From: Costertonia aggregata
Lineage (GTDB): Bacteria; Bacteroidota; Bacteroidia; Flavobacteriales; Flavobacteriaceae
Direction: 5' to 3'
Assembly (NCBI RefSeq): GCF_013402795.1
Contig: NZ_CP058595.1
Location: 2,644,001 to 2,708,000 of the forward strand
DNA length: 64,000 nt
Below, piece by piece: positions 1-7,330 of the stretch; position 1 is the first letter of the stretch, and each line of letters begins with the position of its first letter. Below the pieces are notes generated by a model. That model saw only the letters and a list, made by a program, of their open reading frames with translations. It made no database searches and had not been told where the DNA came from. The translations under genes and the position numbers were made by a program.

Positions 1-1
1 A

Positions 2-1354
2 CAGGATTTGACAAAAGAACTTGAAAAGGTAAAAAAAGAGGTCGAGGCTGCAACAGAGGTAATAAAGGCCAGAAACCAAGAAGTGATAGACGGCTTCAAC
101 GCTGCGATAGATAAGGTCAAGGAATTTGGTAAGGAAATAGCGGAAGATGCCAAAAAGGCGCAAGCCATAGCCAACCAAAGGGCTTTGGCTGATAAAAAGG
201 AACGTGAGTTGATAGTTGCAAGGGCTAGGGCTGATAGGAACGCTGCGGATTTACGGGAAAAAGCCGTAAACAAGGAGAAATTCAGTATCGAAGAGAGAAT
301 AAAGTTTCTTGAACAGGCAGCAAGGATTGAAACGGACATTACAAACGCTGAAATATATGCTGCCAAGCTTAGAAGGGATGCAAAGATTGCCGAGAATGCC
401 CTCGCAAAGTCTACCAAAGAGGATTTGGACGAACAGGCCGAACTTACCGCAAAGGTAATCGAACTGGAAACCGCCAGATTGAACAAGCAGAAGGAATTGA
501 CATCCGAAACCTTGGCACTAAAGGCAGAGGAAAAGGCTCTAAGGGATGCAGAACTTGCAGCATTGGAGGCACAAGCCGAAAAAGAAAGGGAAATCGAACG
601 TGCCAGACTGGAATCCATTGATAACATCCGTAAGGAATACAGGGAAAAATTGGAGGATTTACAGGCAGAGGATGAACAGGCTAAACTTGATTTGGAAGAG
701 CAAAGAAAATTAGCGGAACTGGAAGCCTTGAACGCCTCGGAAGAACAGAAAATTGAGGTTAGAAGGTACTACGATGAATTGCAGACCCAACTTGAAAAGG
801 AGCAAAGCGATGAAAGAATAGCAAATGCGTTGGCCGAAAAAGAGGCTAAAGCGCAAATATTCAATGCACAAGCTGATTTGGCTATACAATTCGGTCAGTT
901 CCTTCAACAGATGGGAGAGGAAAACAAGGCACTGGCCATTACGGGAATCATTGTTGAACAAGTTGCATCAGTTGCCAGAATTATATCCAATACTGGAATT
1001 GCCAATGCGAAAGCAGTAGCAGCTTCCCCCTTGACCGCTGGACAGCCTTTTGTTACGCTCAATAGTGTTAGTGCTGGTCTATCCATTGCTTCATCGGTCG
1101 CCAGTGCTGCAAAGGCAATAGGGAAATTAGGTGGAGGTGGTGGAGGTCTACAAAGGGATAATCCCAACGGTGGGAATTCTGCTCAACCGATAGCACCAGA
1201 ATTCAATCTTATCGGCCAAGGTGGAATAAACCAAGTTGCACAATCATTGAACCAACAGGGAAAAACGCCTTTAAAAGCCTATGTGGTGGGTAAGGAGGTA
1301 GATACTCAACAGGAGTTGGATAGGAACAGGCGTGTAACGGCAACCTTTGGCTAA
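2..1354 (+). CDS. Tail tape-measure-like coiled-coil protein, 5' truncated by window edge
   Basis: The frame is open to the first bases of the window, so the TTG at position 8 is probably internal and the protein is longer. Residues 1 to about 290 are almost continuous charged heptads rich in Ala, Glu, Lys and Arg, consistent with a long coiled coil. A more hydrophobic Ala/Ile/Val/Ser-rich stretch follows (about 295-370), then a six-glycine run and a short C-terminal tail with KAYVVGKEVDTQQELDR. That ending resembles the C-termini I associate with tape-measure proteins of Bacteroidota phages, which set tail length and are ejected with DNA. A minor virion or ejection protein is the alternative. 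It lies 33 bp upstream of the protease gene, an unusual position for a tape measure. Confidence 0.6.
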   Translation, partial: QDLTKELEKVKKEVEAATEVIKARNQEVIDGFNAAIDKVKEFGKEIAEDAKKAQAIANQRALADKKERELIVARARADRNAADLREKAVNKEKFSIEERIKFLEQAARIETDITNAEIYAAKLRRDAKIAENALAKSTKEDLDEQAELTAKVIELETARLNKQKELTSETLALKAEEKALRDAELAALEAQAEKEREIERARLESIDNIRKEYREKLEDLQAEDEQAKLDLEEQRKLAELEALNASEEQKIEVRRYYDELQTQLEKEQSDERIANALAEKEAKAQIFNAQADLAIQFGQFLQQMGEENKALAITGIIVEQVASVARIISNTGIANAKAVAASPLTAGQPFVTLNSVSAGLSIASSVASAAKAIGKLGGGGGGLQRDNPNGGNSAQPIAPEFNLIGQGGINQVAQSLNQQGKTPLKAYVVGKEVDTQQELDRNRRVTATFG

Positions 1355-1387
1355 AGTCCACTTTTGACGGTTTTGCATTATTAGGGT

Positions 1388-2491
1388 ATGGAACTTTACG
1401 AAGTACAATTCGACCCGAAAAAAGATACTGGTATTTATGGAATATCGGTAGTGTCCGACCCTGCGATGGAAGGTTTTTTCGTAGCGTTGAACAAAGATGG
1501 GAAACCCGTACCTAACGAAATACAATTGTCGGAGGTAAGCAAGGAGCAAAGGATTCTTTTAGGCGTTGTGGCAATACCAGATAAACCTATTTACAGGAAT
1601 CAAGATGGTAAGGAGTTCTACATAACCTTTCCAAGTGAAACAATCAAACTGGGCGCACATTCCTTTTTAAAGAATCAGTACAACAACAATTCCAGTATCG
1701 AACATGAGGTAAAACTATCAGGTGTTTCAGTGGTGGAATCTTGGATTGTGGAAGATACCGAAAACGATAAATCGAACATACACGGTCTGAAAGCCCCGAG
1801 AGGTTCATGGATAGTTTCAATGAAGGTCGATAACGATGAACTCTGGAACGATTATGTGAAAACTGGAAAAGTAAAAGGCTTTTCATTGGATGGTCTATTC
1901 AGCCTAAACAAACTTGAACTTAAACAAAAATCTATGAGTGATAACAACCAATCGATAGTGGCAGAAATAAAAAAAGGATTTGCCGAATTAAAGAACATAT
2001 TCAGCCCTAAACCAGAAACCAAAGTTAAATTGGCACAAGCCAAATTAGCCGATGGGGAAACCGTTGTTGAATTTGATGGGGAGGAAATAGAGGTCGGTAC
2101 ACAACTTTTTATAGTAAGTGAAGAAGGTAGTATACCAGCACCAGACGGACAACACGAACTGGAAAACGGTATGTTGGTAAGCGTTACCGAGGGAATTGTT
2201 TCAGAGATAATGGAAAAAGAAGTCGATGAGGAAATCGAGGCATCCAAGGACAATCAAGAATGGGAGGCTCTAAAAGAGGCTTTTAAGATTCTCGAAGCCG
2301 AAATGAAAACCGCAAAAGAAGGTTTTGAATCTTCTTTATCCGAAAAGGATAATGAAATAGCCGAATTGAAAACACAACTTTCGGCTACCCCAGCGACAGA
2401 ACCAAAAAAACATACATCGGTCGAACTTTCCACCGAACAGCCCAAAACTTCAAGAGAAAGAATAAAACTAGCATTACAACAAAACAAATAA
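1388..2491 (+). CDS. Prohead protease with scaffold-like C-terminus (XkdF-type)
   Basis: This is a putative phage head-maturation serine protease that processes capsid and scaffold during assembly. The N-terminal 175 residues match the XkdF-like protease pattern: His106 in SSIEHEVKL, then ESWIVEDTENDKSN, then WIVSMKVDNDELWNDYVKTG and Ser166 in GKVKGFSLDG. His106 and Ser166 are the expected catalytic pair. Residues about 180-367 are acidic and helix-rich, with a coiled coil near 280-340, like a scaffolding domain that the protease would remove. A protease-scaffold fusion directly upstream of the capsid gene is a common phage arrangement. The stop lies 3 bp before the capsid ATG, so the two are translationally close. 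Confidence 0.85.
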   Translation: MELYEVQFDPKKDTGIYGISVVSDPAMEGFFVALNKDGKPVPNEIQLSEVSKEQRILLGVVAIPDKPIYRNQDGKEFYITFPSETIKLGAHSFLKNQYNNNSSIEHEVKLSGVSVVESWIVEDTENDKSNIHGLKAPRGSWIVSMKVDNDELWNDYVKTGKVKGFSLDGLFSLNKLELKQKSMSDNNQSIVAEIKKGFAELKNIFSPKPETKVKLAQAKLADGETVVEFDGEEIEVGTQLFIVSEEGSIPAPDGQHELENGMLVSVTEGIVSEIMEKEVDEEIEASKDNQEWEALKEAFKILEAEMKTAKEGFESSLSEKDNEIAELKTQLSATPATEPKKHTSVELSTEQPKTSRERIKLALQQNK

Positions 2492-2494
2492 ATT

Positions 2495-3397
2495 ATGCCT
2501 ACTACACAAACAGTTAATTCAAATTACACTGGCGAAGCTGCTGGTGCAATCATAGGTCAAGCATTCAAGGAAACTAGTACAGTCCAAAGGGGATTGGTTA
2601 CGTTCATGCCTAATGTAAGGTACAAATTGAGCCTTAAAAAAATTCAATACACCAACGGTAAAACAGACTATTCTTGTGGTTTTACCCCAGCAGGTGCAAT
2701 CGTACTTTCTGAAAACCAATTGACCATCAAGGAAATCAAGAACGACCTTGAAATCTGTAAGGACACTTTCAGGGCTACATGGGATGGTCTGGACAATGAT
2801 ATGATGGAAGCTATCGAAGTTGAAGTATTGGCTAACCATTCGGAGGCGTGGGATACTGAAATCTGGACTGGCGACAGTTCAACTGATGGGGAATTTGGCG
2901 GAATCATACCACAATTGGAAGCCGATGATGATGTAATCAAAGCCAACAACGGTATCGTGCCATTGGAAGCAGCTATTACAAAGGAAAACGTATTGGCAGA
3001 ATTGGAAAAAGTTACTGCTGCATTCCCTGTAACCATTAGAAAAAAGCCAGATTTTAAAGTATTGGTTTCTGCAAACGTTGCGGATGCATACGATAAATAC
3101 TTGGTATCTAACGGAATCCAAAACGGAAACGGTGGTGGTTCTATGCAGAGCGTTTATTCCAAATATACTTTGGAAGAAGTCGATACTTTGCCAGACAATA
3201 CAATTATAGCTTATCAAACTAGAAACGTTGTAGTTGCATCAAGTAAATCCAACTCTTCAAACGAACTTACATTGGTAGATACCAGCGAAACCTTGTTGGA
3301 TGGAAATATCAGAGGTAAGGTAGTCTACGGTGCTGATACTGGATATTACAGAGGCGATGAAATAGTTTACTACGTATCGACCGAAGCGGTAGCCTAA
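2495..3397 (+). CDS. Major capsid protein
   Basis: The 300-residue product has the size and position of a major head protein: it directly follows the protease-scaffold gene and is followed by a terminator. The N-terminus (TGEAAGAIIGQAFKETSTVQ) and the ending with TGYYRGDEIVYYVSTEAVA fit capsid proteins of Bacteroidota phages as I know them. The middle is acidic with many Asp/Glu and aromatic residues, and there is no signal peptide or membrane segment. An HK97-type fold is inferred from context, since no short motif defines that fold. The dedicated terminator suggests the transcript is expressed as a high-level unit, as expected for the most abundant virion protein. Confidence 0.8.
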   Translation: MPTTQTVNSNYTGEAAGAIIGQAFKETSTVQRGLVTFMPNVRYKLSLKKIQYTNGKTDYSCGFTPAGAIVLSENQLTIKEIKNDLEICKDTFRATWDGLDNDMMEAIEVEVLANHSEAWDTEIWTGDSSTDGEFGGIIPQLEADDDVIKANNGIVPLEAAITKENVLAELEKVTAAFPVTIRKKPDFKVLVSANVADAYDKYLVSNGIQNGNGGGSMQSVYSKYTLEEVDTLPDNTIIAYQTRNVVVASSKSNSSNELTLVDTSETLLDGNIRGKVVYGADTGYYRGDEIVYYVSTEAVA

Positions 3398-3426
3398 TTG
3401 CCCAAATCTTAACTATTAACTAAATC

Positions 3427-3463
3427 AAGGGATTGGATTGAATTTAATCCTTTCCCTTTTTTT
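3427..3463 (+). terminator. Intrinsic terminator after the capsid gene
   Basis: A hairpin with AAGGGA and GGATT on the left arm and AATCC and TCCCTT on the right arm, around a short AT loop, is followed directly by a run of Ts. It separates the capsid gene from the tail-tube-like gene and probably gives partial termination, because the downstream virion genes have no obvious promoter. Confidence 0.75.
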
Positions 3464-3481
3464 CATAATACCCAAATCAAT

Positions 3482-4015
3482 ATGTGTTTATTAAATTCAG
3501 GTAGGAACGTACCACAATGCAAAGATTCGATTGGTGGGCTAAAAAATGCCTACTTTATCAACTTCTTGGAAGATGCCTTTACGGTGGAGAATGCAGAGGC
3601 AACGGCAATTAACGCTGGTGTGGCCGAAGTTTTCAAATACGGTTTAAGAAATGACGGCAACAATCTTTCCGAAAGTATAGTATCGGATAAAAATACAGGT
3701 ACAACAACCAACACCCAAACATTAACGCTTGCATTGGCCAAACTCGATAAGGACACTGCCTTACAGGTCGATTTGATGAGCAAGGGTAGACCGATAATCA
3801 TAGTACAGGATAGAAACGACAACTATAAAATTGTTGGACTATCGGAAGGATGCGACCTTACAGGTTCTAGCATAGATTCTGGTGGGGCTAGAAGTGATTT
3901 TTCTGGTTTCAACCTCACATTGACAGCTATGGAATCATCCGTTGCACCATTTTTGGATTCTGCAACGATTACAGCGTTGGAAGCCTTGGTAAGTGCTACC
4001 AATATAGCAGCCTAA
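3482..4015 (+). CDS. Tail-tube-like virion protein, copy 1
   Basis: The 177-residue product is paralogous to the protein at 6747-7316. Shared landmarks in the same order are a start with LL-SG, then CKDSIGGLK near the N-terminus, a DRNDNYKIVGL segment in the middle, and a C-terminal RSDFSGFNLTLTAMES segment followed by PF. I associate this family with tail-tube or related tail proteins of Bacteroidota phages, but that role is inferred from size and position and is not proven by a motif. It sits between two terminators, immediately after the capsid gene, which fits a highly expressed structural protein. The C-terminus is an Ala/Thr-rich tail absent from the second copy. Confidence 0.6.
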   Translation: MCLLNSGRNVPQCKDSIGGLKNAYFINFLEDAFTVENAEATAINAGVAEVFKYGLRNDGNNLSESIVSDKNTGTTTNTQTLTLALAKLDKDTALQVDLMSKGRPIIIVQDRNDNYKIVGLSEGCDLTGSSIDSGGARSDFSGFNLTLTAMESSVAPFLDSATITALEALVSATNIAA

Positions 4016-4059
4016 CCTAAACAACCACCCGTACACTTTTCGGGAAATACGGTTTTATA

Positions 4060-4087
4060 CCCTTGCAAATCCTTGCAGGGGTTTTTT
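4060..4087 (+). terminator. Intrinsic terminator after tail-tube-like gene 1
   Basis: CCCTTGCAA and TTGCAGGGG form a 9-bp stem (one T-G wobble) around an ATCC loop, followed by six Ts. Together with the terminator after the capsid gene it isolates this gene as its own transcriptional segment. Confidence 0.8.
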
Positions 4088-4130
4088 GTGTCAAATTCTT
4101 CCACAATACCACAATACGCATTAATACAGT

Positions 4131-4436
4131 ATGAACATATTACAGCCTATATCAACACCCCAGACAATGGTTTTCATACCAAGGTTCGAAGCCGATACGG
4201 TCAATCTTTCACTTTATGATGAACTGAATGATAGAACCTACCCCTATCAATTGGCAGCTATATATTTGGATGGACTTATGGAAGTGGAACTAACTCATAC
4301 TTTCAGCGAGGGCGAGATGTACAGCTTCGAGGTATCGGACAATGGGGATAATCTAATGTATAGGGGCAAAATATTCATTACCGAACAAACCGACCTACAA
4401 AACTACTCAACACACCCAGATTTCCTTTACGATTAA
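4131..4436 (+). CDS. Small virion-associated protein of unknown function
   Basis: The 101-residue acidic protein begins with a segment containing PISTPQTMVFIPR and contains alternating hydrophobic strands (LSLYDELNDRTY, VELTHTFSEGEMYSFEVSD), suggesting a small beta-sandwich. It ends with TEQTDLQNYSTHPDFLYD. I have seen similar short proteins in Bacteroidota phages between a tail-tube-like gene and the portal, but I know of no assigned function. It has no signal peptide or membrane segment, which is consistent with a virion or assembly role. It ends 9 bp before the portal start codon and is probably co-transcribed with it. Confidence 0.6.
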   Translation: MNILQPISTPQTMVFIPRFEADTVNLSLYDELNDRTYPYQLAAIYLDGLMEVELTHTFSEGEMYSFEVSDNGDNLMYRGKIFITEQTDLQNYSTHPDFLYD

Positions 4437-4445
4437 ACCTACCCA

Positions 4446-6194
4446 ATGGACAAAAAGAAAGATAACAATGTTTTAATCAGCAACAATATTGCCGTACTAC
4501 AACTCAACAATTATACAAAGCCTATCATCAAGGAGGTATCTTCGAAGGATTGGGTTTTGAACGGGGATGAAAACAGTCATTTTCAATATCTCATCGATAG
4601 GAAAAACGGTTCTCCCACTAACTCGACCATTATAAAAAAATACATCAGTTTCATTTATGGAAAAGGGCTTACCGTCAATGATGATAAGGATGTTCTAAGA
4701 TTGTTCCCGAAAAAGGAGGTCAGGAAAATAGTGTCTGATTATAAACTTTTCGGTTCTGCAACGTTTCAGGTAATCTATTCAAAGGGAAAGGGTGCTTTAA
4801 GAAAGGTCACTGGTGTTTTCCATATTCCGAGAGAAACCATTGCACCGAACAAAATGAACGATAAAGGGGAGATATTGACCTATTGGTATTGCAAGGATTG
4901 GACTAATCCGAAAAAGAACGTTCCAGAACCGTACCCAGCCTTTGGCACTTCGAAAGAGGCTATCGAAATCTATGAGATAAAGCCATATGAAGCTGGAAAG
5001 CAATATTATGCAAGTGCCGATTATGAAGCTGGTCTGGAATACTGCCAACTCGAAGAGGAAATAAGCCATTATTCCATATCGCACATACAGAACGGATTGA
5101 GTGCTGGATGGGTAATAAATCTCAATAACGGTATTCCCGAAAAGGAATTACAGGATGAAATGGAAAGAGGCATTATGCAAAAGGTTACTGGTTCTAGTGC
5201 TGCTGGTAACGTTATACTATCCTTCAACAATAGTACGGACACCAAAACAACGGTAGAACCCTTTCCGCAAAACGCCAGTCACAAACAATGGGAGTTCTGG
5301 ACACAAGAAGCCAAAACGCAAATAATGGTTTCCCATGAGGTTACGAACCCGATTTTGTTCGGTCTGGAAAAAACAACTGGTTTTGGTAACAATGCCGAAG
5401 AAATCGAAACATCTGCAAAATTCCTTTACGGTACTGTAATCATGCCTTATCAAGAAACTATTCTGGACGCTTTTCAGGAGGTTGCAATGTACAATGGTAA
5501 AGAAGTCGAATTTGAGTTCAAGCCCCTGATAGATTTTTCAAAGAACGATGGAACAACTACTGGTACTGGCGAAAATGTTGAACTATCATCGACAAGTGGA
5601 GATGTAAAAAAAAAGTCCAGTCCAGATTTAGAACTTGACAATTTTACGGCAAATGCCCTAATAGATTCGGGAGAGGATGAATCTTCGATGAAGGGTTACG
5701 AAGTGGTACATGAGTCAATCGTATCGGAAGAACCCACTGATTTGTTCGAAACAAAACTGGCAACGGTAGTAACTGGAAAACCAAATACCAAGTCCGAACA
5801 GGACAATCCATTGTTCAGGGTAAGGTACATATACAGCCCACAAACCGTAAGCAATAATTCACGGGAGTTTTGCCGTAAAATGGTCGGTGCTGGTAAGGTT
5901 TACAGACGTGAGGATATAGAAGCTGCTGGGCAAAAAGTGGTCAATGCTGGACTGGGAGCGAACGGTTCGGACACCTATTCGATATGGAAATATAAAGGAG
6001 GTGTAAACTGCAAACACTTCTGGCAAAGAAGGGTCTATTTAAGAACAAACAACACAATAATAACCGTAAACGAGGCGAGAAGGAAAATTCTTGAACTAGA
6101 GCCAGACCAAAGGGATTTGGTAAGGCTGCCTACGAACGAAAAGGAAGTAGCCCAATCCGCTTCTTCATCAAACAATTTTTGGAAAATAAATTAA
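4446..6194 (+). CDS. Portal protein with a fused C-terminal domain
   Basis: Portal proteins form the dodecameric DNA gate of the head. Residues 1 to about 375 have portal features: an N-terminal clip-forming region, a FIYGKGLTV segment, an AAGNVILSFN segment, and the helical hallmark EKTTGFGNNAEEIETSAKFL followed by YQETILDAFQEV. After a low-complexity linker (about 380-445) comes a separate domain of about 130 residues with NPLFRVRYIYSPQTVSNNSREFC, VYRREDIE and GGVNCKHFWQRRVYLRT. This second part recalls the Arg/His/Cys-rich minor-head (MuF-like) domains of other phages; that link is inferred. At 582 residues it is longer than a plain portal. The connector gene follows after 4 bp. Confidence 0.8.
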   Translation: MDKKKDNNVLISNNIAVLQLNNYTKPIIKEVSSKDWVLNGDENSHFQYLIDRKNGSPTNSTIIKKYISFIYGKGLTVNDDKDVLRLFPKKEVRKIVSDYKLFGSATFQVIYSKGKGALRKVTGVFHIPRETIAPNKMNDKGEILTYWYCKDWTNPKKNVPEPYPAFGTSKEAIEIYEIKPYEAGKQYYASADYEAGLEYCQLEEEISHYSISHIQNGLSAGWVINLNNGIPEKELQDEMERGIMQKVTGSSAAGNVILSFNNSTDTKTTVEPFPQNASHKQWEFWTQEAKTQIMVSHEVTNPILFGLEKTTGFGNNAEEIETSAKFLYGTVIMPYQETILDAFQEVAMYNGKEVEFEFKPLIDFSKNDGTTTGTGENVELSSTSGDVKKKSSPDLELDNFTANALIDSGEDESSMKGYEVVHESIVSEEPTDLFETKLATVVTGKPNTKSEQDNPLFRVRYIYSPQTVSNNSREFCRKMVGAGKVYRREDIEAAGQKVVNAGLGANGSDTYSIWKYKGGVNCKHFWQRRVYLRTNNTIITVNEARRKILELEPDQRDLVRLPTNEKEVAQSASSSNNFWKIN

Positions 6195-6198
6195 GCGA

Positions 6199-6744
6199 AT
6201 GACAACAATACTGATTTCAGCAAGCGACTTGACCAAGCGAACACCTATGGCTGGGAACATAGACCCCAATAAATATACATACTGCATTCGTGAAGCCCAG
6301 ATATTCGTTATCGAACCTATTCTGGGTACTAAACTCTACAAAAAGATAGTAGCCGATTATGAGGCCAATACATTGACTGGGGATTATTTGGAACTAATGG
6401 AAAACTATGTTAAACCAATTTTGATATATACAGTAAGTGCCGAATTTATTTTGGTTCATTCCTACAACGTACAGAACGGGGGTATCTTCAAAAACTCCCC
6501 AGAAAACAGTGAACCAGTAAATAAATCAGAGGTTGACTTCTTGGTACAGAAACAGCACAACAAAGCGGATGCCTACATAGAACGTATGAAAAAGTTCCTA
6601 TCCAGTATCGAACTTCCCGAATACAACACAGTACAGGAGAATAACTATGATACCTATCCAGATAAAACCTTGGATTTCACAGGGGGCTGGAAGTTGGGAA
6701 GTTATTCAAAAGGTAACGATTTCCTTAAACCAAATGAAAGGTAA
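6199..6744 (+). CDS. Head-tail connector-like protein (DUF6712-type)
   Basis: The 181-residue protein begins with a start like those of DUF6712 and head-tail adaptor proteins (TILISASDLTKRTPMAGNID), then has helix-rich segments containing IEPILGTKLYKKIV and ENYVKPILIYTVSAEFI. Known members sit next to portal genes and are thought to form the ring joining portal to tail. Here it lies 4 bp after the portal gene and 2 bp before the second tail-tube-like gene, so the three genes form one tight unit. The C-terminal 50 residues are Asn/Asp/Tyr-rich and look less ordered. Assignment to DUF6712 is from memory of the pattern. Confidence 0.6.
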   Translation: MTTILISASDLTKRTPMAGNIDPNKYTYCIREAQIFVIEPILGTKLYKKIVADYEANTLTGDYLELMENYVKPILIYTVSAEFILVHSYNVQNGGIFKNSPENSEPVNKSEVDFLVQKQHNKADAYIERMKKFLSSIELPEYNTVQENNYDTYPDKTLDFTGGWKLGSYSKGNDFLKPNER

Positions 6745-6746
6745 CA

Positions 6747-7316
6747 ATGGCACTTTTGACATCGGGCAAACGATACGGATGTAAAGATTCTAACGGAGGT
6801 ATAAAGAAAATATACTTGGCTGCCTTTGTTCCTTATAGCAGAAATCTGTTTGGATTTGATGGGGTGTTACTTACCTCGATACCTACAACCTTTGTTTATG
6901 CCTTTGAAATGATAGGGGATAACAACAGTTTCCAACAAAGCTATGACGGTATCGGCTATTCCCAGACCCTCAATGTTGAATTCAAACGTCAGGATGTTGA
7001 TACCGCAATACAGATGCAATCGCTCAACTACATCGAGTTAAGGGCTTTGATACTGGATAAAAACGATAACTATCTAGTATTTGGACTGGATAATGGTCTA
7101 ACGAGCGATTCACTGGAAATACTAACAGGAAACAGCCGTAGTGAATTTAACGGTTACAGGATGATATTTACTGGTAAGGAGAAACATACATCCCCTTTTG
7201 TTTTAGACCCTTTCAACAACGGTTTCATAGAGGTGGACGAAGAGGATGATTTCTACCAGTTCCAGAACCTCGAAGCCTTTATGTTCCAAAATGGGGAACA
7301 ATACTATTTCAATTAA
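6747..7316 (+). CDS. Tail-tube-like virion protein, copy 2
   Basis: This 189-residue protein is the diverged paralogue of 3482-4015. It keeps LLTSGK and CKDSNGGIKKIYL at the N-terminus, a DKNDNYLVFGL segment in the middle, and RSEFNGYRMIFTGKEKHTSPF near the C-terminus. It differs by an acidic, aromatic C-terminal extension with EVDEEDDFYQFQNLEAFMFQ. The paired copies suggest one major tube protein and a second specialised version, for example a tail tip or terminator ring; which is which cannot be decided here. The gene is packed between the connector and the tail fibre, with only 14 bp to the next start. Confidence 0.55.
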   Translation: MALLTSGKRYGCKDSNGGIKKIYLAAFVPYSRNLFGFDGVLLTSIPTTFVYAFEMIGDNNSFQQSYDGIGYSQTLNVEFKRQDVDTAIQMQSLNYIELRALILDKNDNYLVFGLDNGLTSDSLEILTGNSRSEFNGYRMIFTGKEKHTSPFVLDPFNNGFIEVDEEDDFYQFQNLEAFMFQNGEQYYFN

Positions 7317-7330
7317 AACAAAGAAAACCA

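Noticed and set aside
710-961. Antisense reading frame within the tape-measure-like gene
   Set aside because: It lies wholly inside a strongly coiled-coil coding frame, has Phe/Leu/Ser-rich shadow composition and no start context.
1120-1150. Run of glycine codons suggesting a frameshift or slippage site in the tape-measure-like gene
   Set aside because: The frame continues cleanly to a conserved-looking C-terminus, so the glycines are a linker.
1852-2253. Antisense frame of 133 codons in the protease gene
   Set aside because: It is Ser/Pro-rich, the complement of Glu-rich coding DNA, with no regulatory context.
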